From AWTP1-13 sp044868325 (GTDB lineage Bacteria; Pseudomonadota; Alphaproteobacteria; Rhizobiales; Hyphomicrobiaceae): DNA of 5,337 nt. Of the stretch, positions 1 through 5,150 are shown in pieces. Under the pieces are notes generated by a model. The model made no database searches. It saw nothing but the letters and a program-made list of their open reading frames with translations, and was not told the DNA's origin. The position numbers were made by a program, and so were the translations under genes. Every line of letters begins with the position of its first letter. Position 1 is the stretch's first letter. The stretch spans positions 1-5,337 of the forward strand of contig JBIOWI010000337.1 in assembly GCA_044868325.1 (NCBI GenBank). The letters are read 5' to 3'.

Positions 1-93
1 GAGGAGCTGGCGCACGCTCGCCGCCTCGATCTCCATCTCGGCGATGCCGCCCGTGTACTGGCGCAGGTTGCCAGTCAAGGTCACGTGAGCCAT
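1..93 (-). CDS. MoaD/ThiS-family sulfur-carrier-like protein, N-terminal part
   Basis: The first 31 codons are in the window and the rest lies beyond its left edge. The peptide opens MAHVTLTGNLRQY and runs to VRQLL. This matches the start of the beta-grasp MoaD/ThiS family: a first strand of type VTLTGNL, a second strand around EMEIEA, then the start of the first helix. Family members carry a C-terminal Gly-Gly that is adenylated and thiolated to deliver sulfur for molybdopterin or thiamine synthesis, or they act as ubiquitin-like modifiers. That C-terminus is not visible, so the specific role is open. The ATG is preceded by GGAGA with a 5-nt spacer (99-103), and the stop of rsmI lies 11 nt upstream on the same strand, so co-transcription is likely. 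In many proteobacteria a yraN endonuclease-like gene sits near rsmI; this peptide does not look like YraN. Confidence 0.65.
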   Translation of the reverse strand, partial: MAHVTLTGNLRQYTGGIAEMEIEAASVRQLL

Positions 94-98
94 GCGCG

Positions 99-103
99 TC
101 TCC
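99..103 (-). promoter_or_regulatory. Shine-Dalgarno of the MoaD/ThiS-like gene
   Basis: GGAGA on the minus strand, 5 nt before the ATG at 93. It lies in the 11-nt gap after the rsmI stop codon, which supports the start choice and translation from a shared message. Confidence 0.6.
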
Positions 104-104
104 G

Positions 105-938
105 CTACCCCTCGGAACGCTGCTTCAGCGCGATGCCAATGTCGTAGACGCGGGCCTTGGCCACGCCCAGGTCGTCGGCCGCCGCCTTTGCAGCATCGCT
201 GAGACTCATCACAGAGAGCATCGGTGTCAATTTCGCGGCAATGGCCTCGTCCGTCACGGCCTGGGGCAGCGGAGGCCCCACTAGAACCACCATCTCGCCC
301 CTGGGCGACGCCTCCGCCGTCCACTGGGCGAGCTCGGCCGGCGTTCCGCGGCGCACCTCCTCGTGCAGCTTGGTGAGCTCTCGCGCCACCGCCGCATCCC
401 GAGGGCCGAGGACGTGGGCAATATCCCCCAGGCTGTCGGCCAGGCGCTGCGGCGCCTCGAACAGCACCAGCGTGGCCGGCACATCCTGCAGTCGCGCCAA
501 GCGAGCCCGCCGGGCGGCCTGCTTGGGCGGTAGGAAGCCAGCGAACAGGAAGGTATCCGTGGCCAGCCCGGCGCTGGTGAGCGCCGCCAGAGCCGCACTA
601 GGCCCTGGCAGGCTCACCACCCGATGGCCGGCGGCAACGGCCTCGCGCACCAGCTTGTAGCCGGGGTCGGAGACGAGCGGAGTGCCCGCGTCGCTGATCA
701 GCGACACCGTTCTTCCGGCCGCCAGCTCCGCCAGGATGCGCGGCCGCTCGCGCTGGGCGTTGTGCTCGTGATAGGGGCGGGTGGGGCGCGCAATGCCGTA
801 GTGGGCCAGGAGCGTGCCGCTGTGGCGGGTATCCTCGCAGTAGATCGCGTCGGCCCGCGCCAGCGTGGCGAGCGCCCGCAGCGTGATGTCGCCCAGGTTT
901 CCGATCGGCGTCGCCACCAGGTAAAGCCCGGCCGGCAT
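105..938 (-). CDS. rsmI: 16S rRNA (cytidine-1402-2'-O)-methyltransferase RsmI
   Basis: RsmI uses S-adenosylmethionine to methylate the 2'-hydroxyl of C1402 in 16S rRNA, in the ribosomal P site, and acts with the N4-methylase RsmH on the same base. With the ATG at 938 the protein has 277 residues, close to the 286 of E. coli. Family motifs appear in order: VATPIGNLGDITLRAL (8-23), EDTRHSG, YHEHNAQRE, the glycine-rich SDAGTPLVSDPGY, LPGPSAALAAL, FAGFLPPK, LVLFEAPQRL, ARELTKLHEEV and GEMVVLVG, followed by a short C-terminal helical segment. This is the tetrapyrrole-methylase (SAM-binding) fold. The start is uncertain. The frame stays open upstream to GTG codons at 1058 and 1085, and the residues just before the ATG (AELEALLAQA) look like the N-terminal extension of some alphaproteobacterial RsmI proteins. 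None of the three starts has a good ribosome-binding site. It is divergent from the lipoprotein gene at 1191 and followed by the MoaD/ThiS-like gene. Confidence 0.95.
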   Translation of the reverse strand: MPAGLYLVATPIGNLGDITLRALATLARADAIYCEDTRHSGTLLAHYGIARPTRPYHEHNAQRERPRILAELAAGRTVSLISDAGTPLVSDPGYKLVREAVAAGHRVVSLPGPSAALAALTSAGLATDTFLFAGFLPPKQAARRARLARLQDVPATLVLFEAPQRLADSLGDIAHVLGPRDAAVARELTKLHEEVRRGTPAELAQWTAEASPRGEMVVLVGPPLPQAVTDEAIAAKLTPMLSVMSLSDAAKAAADDLGVAKARVYDIGIALKQRSEG

Positions 939-1190
939 GGCCTGCGCCAGCAGCGCCTCCAGCTCTGCGACGGCGCGCCGGGCCAGCGCCGATCCCGTTG
1001 GTGTCGAAGCAATTTCCAGGGCGGGCGCCTCTTCCTCGGGGAACCTGCAGAGCAGCACGCCCCTACTGTAGCCCAGCCCGGGCACGACGCGATAGCGGGC
1101 GCAACCTGCCCCGACCGTCGGTTTGCCCTTGCCCCGCCCTGCTGCGGTCGGTTAGCTGGTTGCCGACCTTGGTGCGGCCGGGGGGAAACA
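939..1190. promoter_or_regulatory. Divergent rsmI / lipoprotein intergenic region
   Basis: This 252-bp stretch separates rsmI (-) from the PBP-activator-like lipoprotein gene (+), so it should hold both promoters. If rsmI starts at one of the upstream GTG codons (1058 or 1085), the left part is coding. I cannot point to convincing -35/-10 boxes. Just before the GTG at 1191 there is a purine run (GGGGGGAAACA) that could serve as a weak ribosome-binding site. Confidence 0.45.
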
Positions 1191-2438
1191 GTGAGTGCTG
1201 TTGGGTTGCGCCGCCGCGCGGCGGCCGCATGGGGTGCTGCATTCGCGTTGGCGTGCGTTCCGCTGCTGGGAGGCTGCACCGCCCGCGGCCCCTCGGTCGG
1301 CCCGGTGGCGCCCGGTCCGCCAGTCACTGGGCCGGCCACCGTCAAGATCGCCGTGCTCGCGCCTCTCTCCAGCCAGGGGCACCCCGGCGTCATCGCCCGC
1401 AGCCTCAAGCAGGCCGCCGAGCTGGCGGTGTTCGAGCGCGACAGCCGCAACCTGGAGCTGATGGTCAAGGACGACAAGGGCACGCCGGAGGGTGCCAAAG
1501 ACGCCGCCGAGGACGTCCTGAATCGCGGCGCCACGCTCATCCTCGGCCCGCTCTACGCCAAGTCCGTGACTGCCATCGCGCCGGCGGCCCGCAAGGCCGG
1601 CGTGCCCGTGGTCGCCTTCTCCAGCGACCGCGAGGTAGCCGGCAACGGCGTCTATCTCTTGAGCTTCCAGCCCGCCCCCGAGGTCGAGCAGATCGTGGTC
1701 TACGCCGCCAAGCGCGGCATGAAGCGCTATGCTGCGCTGATCCCGCAGGATGGCTTCGGCAAGGTCGTCGAGACCGTCTTCCGCGACGCCGTGGCCCGCA
1801 CGGGCGGCAGCATCGTCGCGCTGGAGACCTATCCGAGCAACGCCAACGCCATGCTGGAGCCCCTGCGCAAGATCAGCATAGACATCGCCAACGCCGAGGC
1901 CGGGAGCGGGCCGGTGGACGCCTTGTTCCTCCCCGGCGGGCAGGAATACCTGGAGCTGCTCGGCCGGCTGCTGCCACAGGCCAAGATCGACACCGGCCGG
2001 ATCAAGCTGCTCGGCACCGGCGGCATGGACTACCCCAACGCCGGGCGCGACGCGGCGCTCATCGGCGCATGGTATCCGGGTCCCGATCCGCGCGGCTGGA
2101 GCGACTTCGCGCAGAGGTTCGCCAAGAGCTACAGCCAGGCGCCCCCCCGCATCGCCGGGCTTGCCTACGATGCGGTGAACCTGGCCATCGTGCTCGCGAG
2201 CGACCCCGGCGGACAGGGGTTCGCGGCGGCGGCGCTGACACGCACCGGCGGCTTCACCGGCATCGACGGCGCCTACCGCCTGCTGCCGGACGGCACCTCG
2301 GAGCGGGCGCTGGCCATCCTGGAGGTGCAGAAGTTCGGCTCCTCGGTGGTCGAGCCGGCGCAGGCCATCGCCACGCCGGCGCCGGCGGCAACCGCCGCCT
2401 CCGGCGCCGGCTTTAGCCTGTTCAAGATGCTCCAGTAG
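1191..2438 (+). CDS. Penicillin-binding protein activator (LppC/LpoA-like) lipoprotein
   Basis: The 415-residue protein is a predicted lipoprotein related to LpoA, which in E. coli is anchored in the outer membrane and stimulates peptidoglycan synthesis by the class A enzyme PBP1A. A signal peptide is visible: Arg-Arg-Arg at 7-9, a hydrophobic stretch (about 10-26) and the lipobox LGGC, with the lipidated Cys at residue 29. A Gly/Pro-rich linker follows (about 30-50). From about residue 51 (VKIAVLAPLSSQG) a type-I periplasmic-binding-protein fold runs to about 385, with typical segments such as LILGPLYAKSVTAIAP, GVPVVAFSSDREVAG and RIAGLAYDAVNLAIVLA. The tail is Ala/Pro-rich. It lacks the N-terminal TPR-like domain of E. 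coli LpoA, giving the short form common in Alphaproteobacteria. I chose GTG at 1191 because it places the signal peptide at the N-terminus; the frame is open as far as 624, but that part is antisense to rsmI. Divergence from rsmI matches E. coli rsmI-lpoA. An amino-acid-type ABC substrate-binding protein is the alternative, but no transporter genes are nearby. Confidence 0.88.
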   Translation: MSAVGLRRRAAAAWGAAFALACVPLLGGCTARGPSVGPVAPGPPVTGPATVKIAVLAPLSSQGHPGVIARSLKQAAELAVFERDSRNLELMVKDDKGTPEGAKDAAEDVLNRGATLILGPLYAKSVTAIAPAARKAGVPVVAFSSDREVAGNGVYLLSFQPAPEVEQIVVYAAKRGMKRYAALIPQDGFGKVVETVFRDAVARTGGSIVALETYPSNANAMLEPLRKISIDIANAEAGSGPVDALFLPGGQEYLELLGRLLPQAKIDTGRIKLLGTGGMDYPNAGRDAALIGAWYPGPDPRGWSDFAQRFAKSYSQAPPRIAGLAYDAVNLAIVLASDPGGQGFAAAALTRTGGFTGIDGAYRLLPDGTSERALAILEVQKFGSSVVEPAQAIATPAPAATAASGAGFSLFKMLQ

Positions 2439-2563
2439 GGTGGCGACATCTGCCGCCGCTCCGGGCGACCGCGCCGCATATGCCGGCCGGAACCGCGATC
2501 CGAGCAACGGGTTCAACGTTCAGCGGCGGCGGGATCGGCACGCTCTGGACGGAAGTCCCGATC

Positions 2564-2815
2564 ATGCAAAACGCACCGCTGAGACATGAGGATGTGGTCG
2601 GCATGCTGGGCGACATCGACGACGCCGTCATCGCCGAGATCGTCCGCACCGGTGCCACGGCCGACGAGCTGGCCGCTGCCCGAGCCTGGGTCGCCAACGA
2701 CGAGCCGCTGATCAATCTCGGCAAGCACCTCGCCAAGGACCGGGTTGCCCGCCTGGTCGCGATCCTCTCGCGCCAGGACGAGCAGCAGCCCGGCCCGCGG
2801 GGAGAGATGGAGTAG
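2564..2815 (+). CDS. Small conserved-looking protein of unknown function
   Basis: An 83-residue, mainly helical soluble protein with no signal peptide or membrane segment. Visible blocks are EDVVGMLGDIDDAVIAEIV (9-27), TGATADELAAARAWVAND (29-46) and KDRVARLVAIL (58-68), followed by a polar tail. The pattern, an acidic helix-forming start, a short helix ending in AWVAND and a final Val/Leu helix, resembles small uncharacterised proteins I associate with Alphaproteobacteria, but I cannot name a family or function. The ATG at 2564 has GGAAG 8 nt upstream. An earlier in-frame ATG at 2480 would add 28 residues of Gly/Thr-rich sequence and has no ribosome-binding site, so I did not use it. The gene follows the lipoprotein gene by 125 nt on the same strand and converges on the DUF6496 gene, leaving an 18-nt gap. 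Confidence 0.75.
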   Translation: MQNAPLRHEDVVGMLGDIDDAVIAEIVRTGATADELAAARAWVANDEPLINLGKHLAKDRVARLVAILSRQDEQQPGPRGEME

Positions 2816-2833
2816 CCCGGCGCCGCCGCAGCA

Positions 2834-3349
2834 CTACGAGGAGGCCCGCCTCCTATTGCGCGCCCGCGTCCTCGCCGCCTTGCGGGCGGCCGCCGAGCGG
2901 CCGGCTGCGCCCTTCGTGCGGGCGGCCTTCCGTGCCGCCGCGGAGCGGTCGCGCGCGGTGCGCCGGGAGGCGGCACGCGAGGCCTGACGGGACAACGCCG
3001 AGCGCGAGACCGTGCTCCTGGGCTCCTTCTTCAGTGTCCGCGTGACTGCGCGCGACACGCGCGGCCGGCGCCGCGTGGTGCGCTTGCCCTGGCCCGCCGC
3101 GTAGGCGTACTGCGCGCTCTTGCGCGTGCGCGCCTTGGCCTTGCCGCGACCCGGCGGCGGCAGGTTCACGCCCGCGCGCCTGGCCTTGGAGAGGCCGATG
3201 GCAACGGCCTGCTGAGGCGAGCGGGCACCGTGCTTGCCGCGCCGGATCCGATGCACCTCCTCACGCACGAACTCGCCGGCCTGCGTCGTCGCCGCCTTGC
3301 CCGCACGCCTCGCCTTGCGTGCCTTCTCGATGGTTCGCTTCTCCGGCAT
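2834..3349 (-). CDS. DUF6496-type basic protein with histone-H1-like tail
   Basis: A 171-residue, very basic protein. The N-terminal 66 residues carry the pattern I associate with DUF6496: PEKRTIEKARKARRAGK, then TQAGEFVREEVHRIRRGKHGA, QQAVAIGLSKARRAG and the NLPPP end. The rest (about 67-171) is low-complexity Arg/Lys/Ala/Ser resembling histone-H1-like or AlgP-like bacterial tails, suggesting binding to DNA or RNA. No function is established for the family to my knowledge; nucleoid or stress-related nucleic-acid binding is inference. The 11-residue unit RSAAARKAART occurs at 135-145 and 151-161. The ATG at 3349 has an excellent ribosome-binding site (GAGGAGGT, 3353-3360) close upstream, which rejects the longer open frame reaching to 3718. 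The gene is divergent from the cold-shock gene. Confidence 0.85.
   Translation of the reverse strand: MPEKRTIEKARKARRAGKAATTQAGEFVREEVHRIRRGKHGARSPQQAVAIGLSKARRAGVNLPPPGRGKAKARTRKSAQYAYAAGQGKRTTRRRPRVSRAVTRTLKKEPRSTVSRSALSRQASRAASRRTARDRSAAARKAARTKGAAGRSAAARKAARTRARNRRRASS
2867..2947 (-). repeat. 11-residue tandem protein repeat in the basic tail
   Basis: Two copies of RSAAARKAART are encoded at 2915-2947 and 2867-2899, 48 nt apart in register. The two 33-nt copies differ at 8 bases, and every difference is synonymous. Confidence 0.85.
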
Positions 3350-3352
3350 GAG

Positions 3353-3360
3353 ACCTCCTC
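3353..3360 (-). promoter_or_regulatory. Strong Shine-Dalgarno of the DUF6496 gene
   Basis: GAGGAGGT on the minus strand, a near-perfect match to the 16S rRNA 3' end, 3 nt before the ATG (4 nt from the GGAGG core). It fixes the start at 3349. Confidence 0.8.
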
Positions 3361-3562
3361 CCGCAGCATGTCCGCGCGACCTCCCTTGCGCGCCCGCCGC
3401 ATGACTATCCTGCCCACACAGTGGGAAACGCACACATCGAGCCTTTTGATCCTGCCCGATCGCAAGCTGCGGAGCCTGCGTATGCAAAAAAGAGCTTTCT
3501 CGCGCCAACAATGCGTCCCCCGCCGAGCGTAAGCTTTGCGGTACTCTTCTTGTGCACTGGCA

Positions 3563-3735
3563 GAGGAGACCCCATGTATGGGCGAGCCGATGCACTTCTC
3601 GAAGTGCGCCCTCACGATATGCGGTTTGCTGCGGCCTTCGGGCGTTTGCCTTTCCCCACATCTGAGTTGCCGGGGTCGAGCGTGCGGCCCTCTTTGACCG
3701 GCTCCCCTCACGCCTCAACGGGAAAGGACTCCCAA
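3563..3735 (+). other. Ribosome-binding site and in-frame ATG upstream of csp (leader or N-terminal extension)
   Basis: GAGGAG at 3563-3568 lies 5 nt before an ATG at 3574. That ATG is in the csp frame with no stop in between, so it would add 54 residues (starting MYGRADALLEV) to the cold-shock protein. Against translation as an extension: by my count the added stretch has about 64% G/C at third codon positions versus about 87% in the csp body, and it is rich in Pro/Ser/Arg without a recognisable domain. It may be leader RNA with a chance start, or a regulatory upstream start. Confidence 0.35.
3592..3607 (+). repeat. Short perfect hairpin in the csp leader
   Basis: GCACTT, loop CTCG, then AAGTGC: a 6-bp perfect stem with a 4-nt loop, 10 bases after the upstream ATG codon ends its first 9 downstream bases (that is, 15 nt after 3576). 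It could structure the leader RNA of the cold-shock gene. Confidence 0.45.
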
Positions 3736-3948
3736 ATGCGACTTTCAGGTACCGTGAAGTTCTTCAACGCCGCCAAAGGCTTCGGCTTCATCCAGCCCGA
3801 GGACGGCAGCAAGGACGTGTTCGTCCATGCAACCGCGCTCGAGCGGGCTGGCATCCACTCCCTCAACGAGGGCGACAAGGTCAGCTTCGTGATCGAGGAC
3901 GACCGCCGCGGCCGCGGCAAGCAAGCCGCGCAGGTGGAGAAGGCCTGA
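3736..3948 (+). CDS. CspA-family cold-shock protein
   Basis: A 70-residue cold-shock-domain protein, the usual length for the family. These proteins are five-stranded OB-fold barrels that bind single-stranded RNA and DNA in the cytoplasm and act as RNA chaperones, in cold shock or in other stress and growth transitions. Visible signatures are GTVKFFNAAKGFGFIQPEDG (5-24), which contains RNP1 (KGFGFI), and RNP2 (VFVHATAL, 28-35), then LNEGDKVSFVIEDDRRGRGKQAAQV. The aromatic nucleic-acid-binding residues Phe9, Phe10, Phe16, Phe18, Phe29 and His31 are all present. The ATG at 3736 is preceded by AAGGA with a 7-nt spacer and gives the canonical N-terminus. An in-frame alternative start with a stronger ribosome-binding site exists at 3574. 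The gene is followed by a stable hairpin (3980-4008) and then by the FYDLN-type gene on the same strand, 100 nt downstream. The number of csp paralogues in the genome cannot be judged here. Confidence 0.96.
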   Translation: MRLSGTVKFFNAAKGFGFIQPEDGSKDVFVHATALERAGIHSLNEGDKVSFVIEDDRRGRGKQAAQVEKA

Positions 3949-3979
3949 CCGGCACTCGTTCCCGCCAATACGGCCGCGA

Positions 3980-4008
3980 CGCGCTGCCGGGTCCTGCCCG
4001 GCGGCGCG
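3980..4008 (+). terminator. Stable GC hairpin after csp (possible terminator or mRNA-stabilising stem)
   Basis: Bases 3980-3991 pair with 3997-4008 as a 12-bp stem (11 Watson-Crick pairs and one G-T at 3985/4003), with the 5-nt loop TCCTG. It begins 32 nt after the csp stop. No T-tract follows, so it is not a classical intrinsic terminator; it may be a Rho-type or 3'-end-protecting stem, or it may sit in the leader of the next gene. Confidence 0.5.
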
Positions 4009-4048
4009 ATCGGCGCTTCGGGCAGCTCTCTTGGAGGTCGACAGGACC

Positions 4049-4453
4049 ATGACAACCGCCGAGGCAAGAAAGAAGATGCGTGGCACCAAGCGCGTGTGCC
4101 AATCGTGCGAGGTGCCCTTCTACGACCTGGCGCGCAATCCGATCGTGTGCCCCGCATGCGGCGCGACCTACGTTCTCGACGCCCAGCCGACGCAGGGCGA
4201 GGCAAGCGCGCCCGCATTCGCTCGCAGATCGCCGTGGCGTCAAGGGTCCAGGCGCCGGCATCTCGCGCCCGCAACGGCTGGCGAGCCCGCCGCCTCCGAT
4301 GTCGCCGTTCCAGCGGAGGACGATGGAGAGGCGCCTGAGGCAGCCACCGAGGCCGCGGTCGGCGAGGACGTCGTTCTCGAGCCGGACCAGGACGATGCAG
4401 ATGTCTCCGAGCTGATCGACCGGGAGGACGTGGAGGACGACAGCGAGCGCTGA
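4049..4453 (+). CDS. FYDLN-type zinc-ribbon protein with acidic tail (TIGR02300-like)
   Basis: A 134-residue protein of an alphaproteobacterial family named after its FYDLN motif and acidic C-terminus; no biochemical function is established that I know of. The N-terminal region (11-43) reads RGTKRVCQSCEVPFYDLARN, then PIVCPACGATYVL. Cys17, Cys20, Cys34 and Cys37 form two CxxC pairs that should bind one zinc. The name motif is here FYDLA rather than FYDLN. The middle (about 50-84) is Arg/Ala-rich, and the tail (about 85-134) is strongly Asp/Glu-rich. I chose the ATG at 4049; an in-frame TTG at 4031 would add six residues, but the GGAGG at 4033-4037 fits better as the upstream ribosome-binding site (11-nt spacer). 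It lies 100 nt after csp and converges with the redoxin gene. In many relatives this gene sits near aroA-cmk-rpsA; those genes are not in this window. Confidence 0.88.
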   Translation: MTTAEARKKMRGTKRVCQSCEVPFYDLARNPIVCPACGATYVLDAQPTQGEASAPAFARRSPWRQGSRRRHLAPATAGEPAASDVAVPAEDDGEAPEAATEAAVGEDVVLEPDQDDADVSELIDREDVEDDSER

Positions 4454-4467
4454 CAGGGGCAGCGCCC

Positions 4468-4493
4468 GCCTGGGACGACAGCGCAGTCCAGGC
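4468..4493. terminator. Candidate bidirectional terminator hairpin
   Basis: GCCTGGGAC at 4468-4476 pairs with GTCCAGGC at 4486-4493 (8 bp with one bulged G, 9-nt loop). It lies in the 48-bp gap between the convergent FYDLN-type and redoxin genes, the expected place for a shared terminator. There is no T-tract on either strand. Confidence 0.45.
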
Positions 4494-4501
4494 ATGAAGC
4501 C

Positions 4502-5053
4502 TCACGCCGAGTCCGCAACCTCGCCGCGGGCTGGACAGCCCCGTTCGACGACCTTGTCGATAGCCTTCAGCATCTCGCCGAAGCAGGGCCGCCCGAAGGG
4601 CATGGACTGCACCGAGGCGTAGTAGAGGGTGCGGTCCGGCTGGATGAGGAACAGGGCGGGCTCGACGAACATCGGCGGCTCCTCGATGCCGAGCGACGAC
4701 AGCCCGACGCCGCGCGAGACGTAGAGCCCCCAGGCTCGGGCCTGCCGCAGCGACAGTCCGTAGGCGACGCAGAGGTCCGTCAAGCCCCAGCGAGCCTCCG
4801 CCGCGCAGGCCCGCTCGGCGTTGTCCGCCGATATGGCGATGGGTGTCACGCCGCGCTTGCAGAACTCGGCATGCATGGACTGCAGCTCGCTCAGATAGTC
4901 CCGGCAGACCGAGCAGTGCACGCCGCGGTAGAACGCCAGCATGGTGAAGTACCTGGGCTTCTGGTCGGACAGCCGCCAATGGCCGCCGCCCGCGAGTGGC
5001 AGCGACAAGTCGGGCACCTGCTGGCGAGGTATGAGATGCCCGATCAAACCCAT
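4502..5053 (-). CDS. AhpC/TSA-family redoxin (peroxiredoxin-like, CxxC)
   Basis: A 183-residue thioredoxin-fold protein without a signal peptide, so probably cytoplasmic. After an N-terminal strand region (VPDLSLPLAGGGHWRLSD, 13-30) comes FTMLAFYRGVHCSVCRDYLSEL, with Cys47 and Cys50 at the active-site position, then VTPIAISADNAERA (69-82), and EPALFLIQPDRTLYYASVQS (131-150) with the expected cis-Pro at 132. This matches the 'peroxiredoxin-like' AhpC/TSA subgroup (YRGxHCxxC ... EPALFLI). The classical peroxiredoxin PxxxTxxC motif is absent; a C-S-V-C pair stands there, so thiol-disulfide exchange is as likely as peroxide reduction. The ATG at 5053 has no clear Shine-Dalgarno, but the N-terminus MGLIGHLIPRQQVPDL is family-like. 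The substrate is unknown. Confidence 0.88.
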   Translation of the reverse strand: MGLIGHLIPRQQVPDLSLPLAGGGHWRLSDQKPRYFTMLAFYRGVHCSVCRDYLSELQSMHAEFCKRGVTPIAISADNAERACAAEARWGLTDLCVAYGLSLRQARAWGLYVSRGVGLSSLGIEEPPMFVEPALFLIQPDRTLYYASVQSMPFGRPCFGEMLKAIDKVVERGCPARGEVADSA

Positions 5054-5150
5054 GGTTGAGGAACGGTTTTCATGCTTGGGCGCCGTCGAAGGATTGCCTT
5101 CAGCGCGAACGTGGCGGTGCGCGCGACCGACGGCAAATCAGAGCTTCGTG

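Larger units (their letters stand above)
3350..3735. promoter_or_regulatory. Divergent DUF6496 / csp intergenic region with long csp leader
   Basis: This 386-bp region must contain the promoters of two divergent genes. Its middle (about 3420-3560) is less GC-rich than the flanking genes and includes an A-run near 3485-3491, as expected of a promoter zone, but I cannot assign confident -35/-10 boxes. I looked for an EcfG-type general-stress promoter (GGAAC plus CGTT) on both strands and found none. The right part holds a strong ribosome-binding site with an ATG at 3574, a hairpin at 3592-3607, and then the csp ribosome-binding site. If transcription starts upstream of 3560, the csp mRNA has a leader of more than 170 nt, similar in scale to the long structured leader of E. 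coli cspA. Confidence 0.5.

Noticed and set aside
624..1190. Open frame continuing 189 codons upstream of the lipoprotein start
   Set aside because: It is antisense to rsmI over most of its length, has no lipoprotein features, and would bury the signal peptide (lipobox Cys at residue 29 from GTG 1191) in the middle of the protein.
998..2416. Plus-strand open frame of about 472 codons in another phase over the lipoprotein gene
   Set aside because: The Arg/Gln/Pro-rich composition is typical of an out-of-frame reading of GC-rich coding DNA; the lipoprotein frame has clear family motifs.
1152..2516. Minus-strand open frame of about 454 codons across the lipoprotein gene
   Set aside because: It is a shadow caused by the GC-rich third positions of the real gene; the product is Gly/Ala/Arg-rich without recognisable domains.
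3350..3718. Upstream extension of the DUF6496 frame
   Set aside because: The conserved N-terminus starts at the ATG at 3349, right after a near-perfect Shine-Dalgarno; the extension has non-coding composition and covers the csp leader.
3350..3735. EcfG (general stress response) promoter for DUF6496 or csp
   Set aside because: I looked for GGAAC with CGTT 16-17 nt downstream on either strand and found no match.
3708..4979. Minus-strand open frame of about 423 codons over csp, the FYDLN-type gene and the redoxin
   Set aside because: It lies antisense to or out of phase with three genes that have strong family signatures, and its translation is low-complexity Arg/Ala/Pro.
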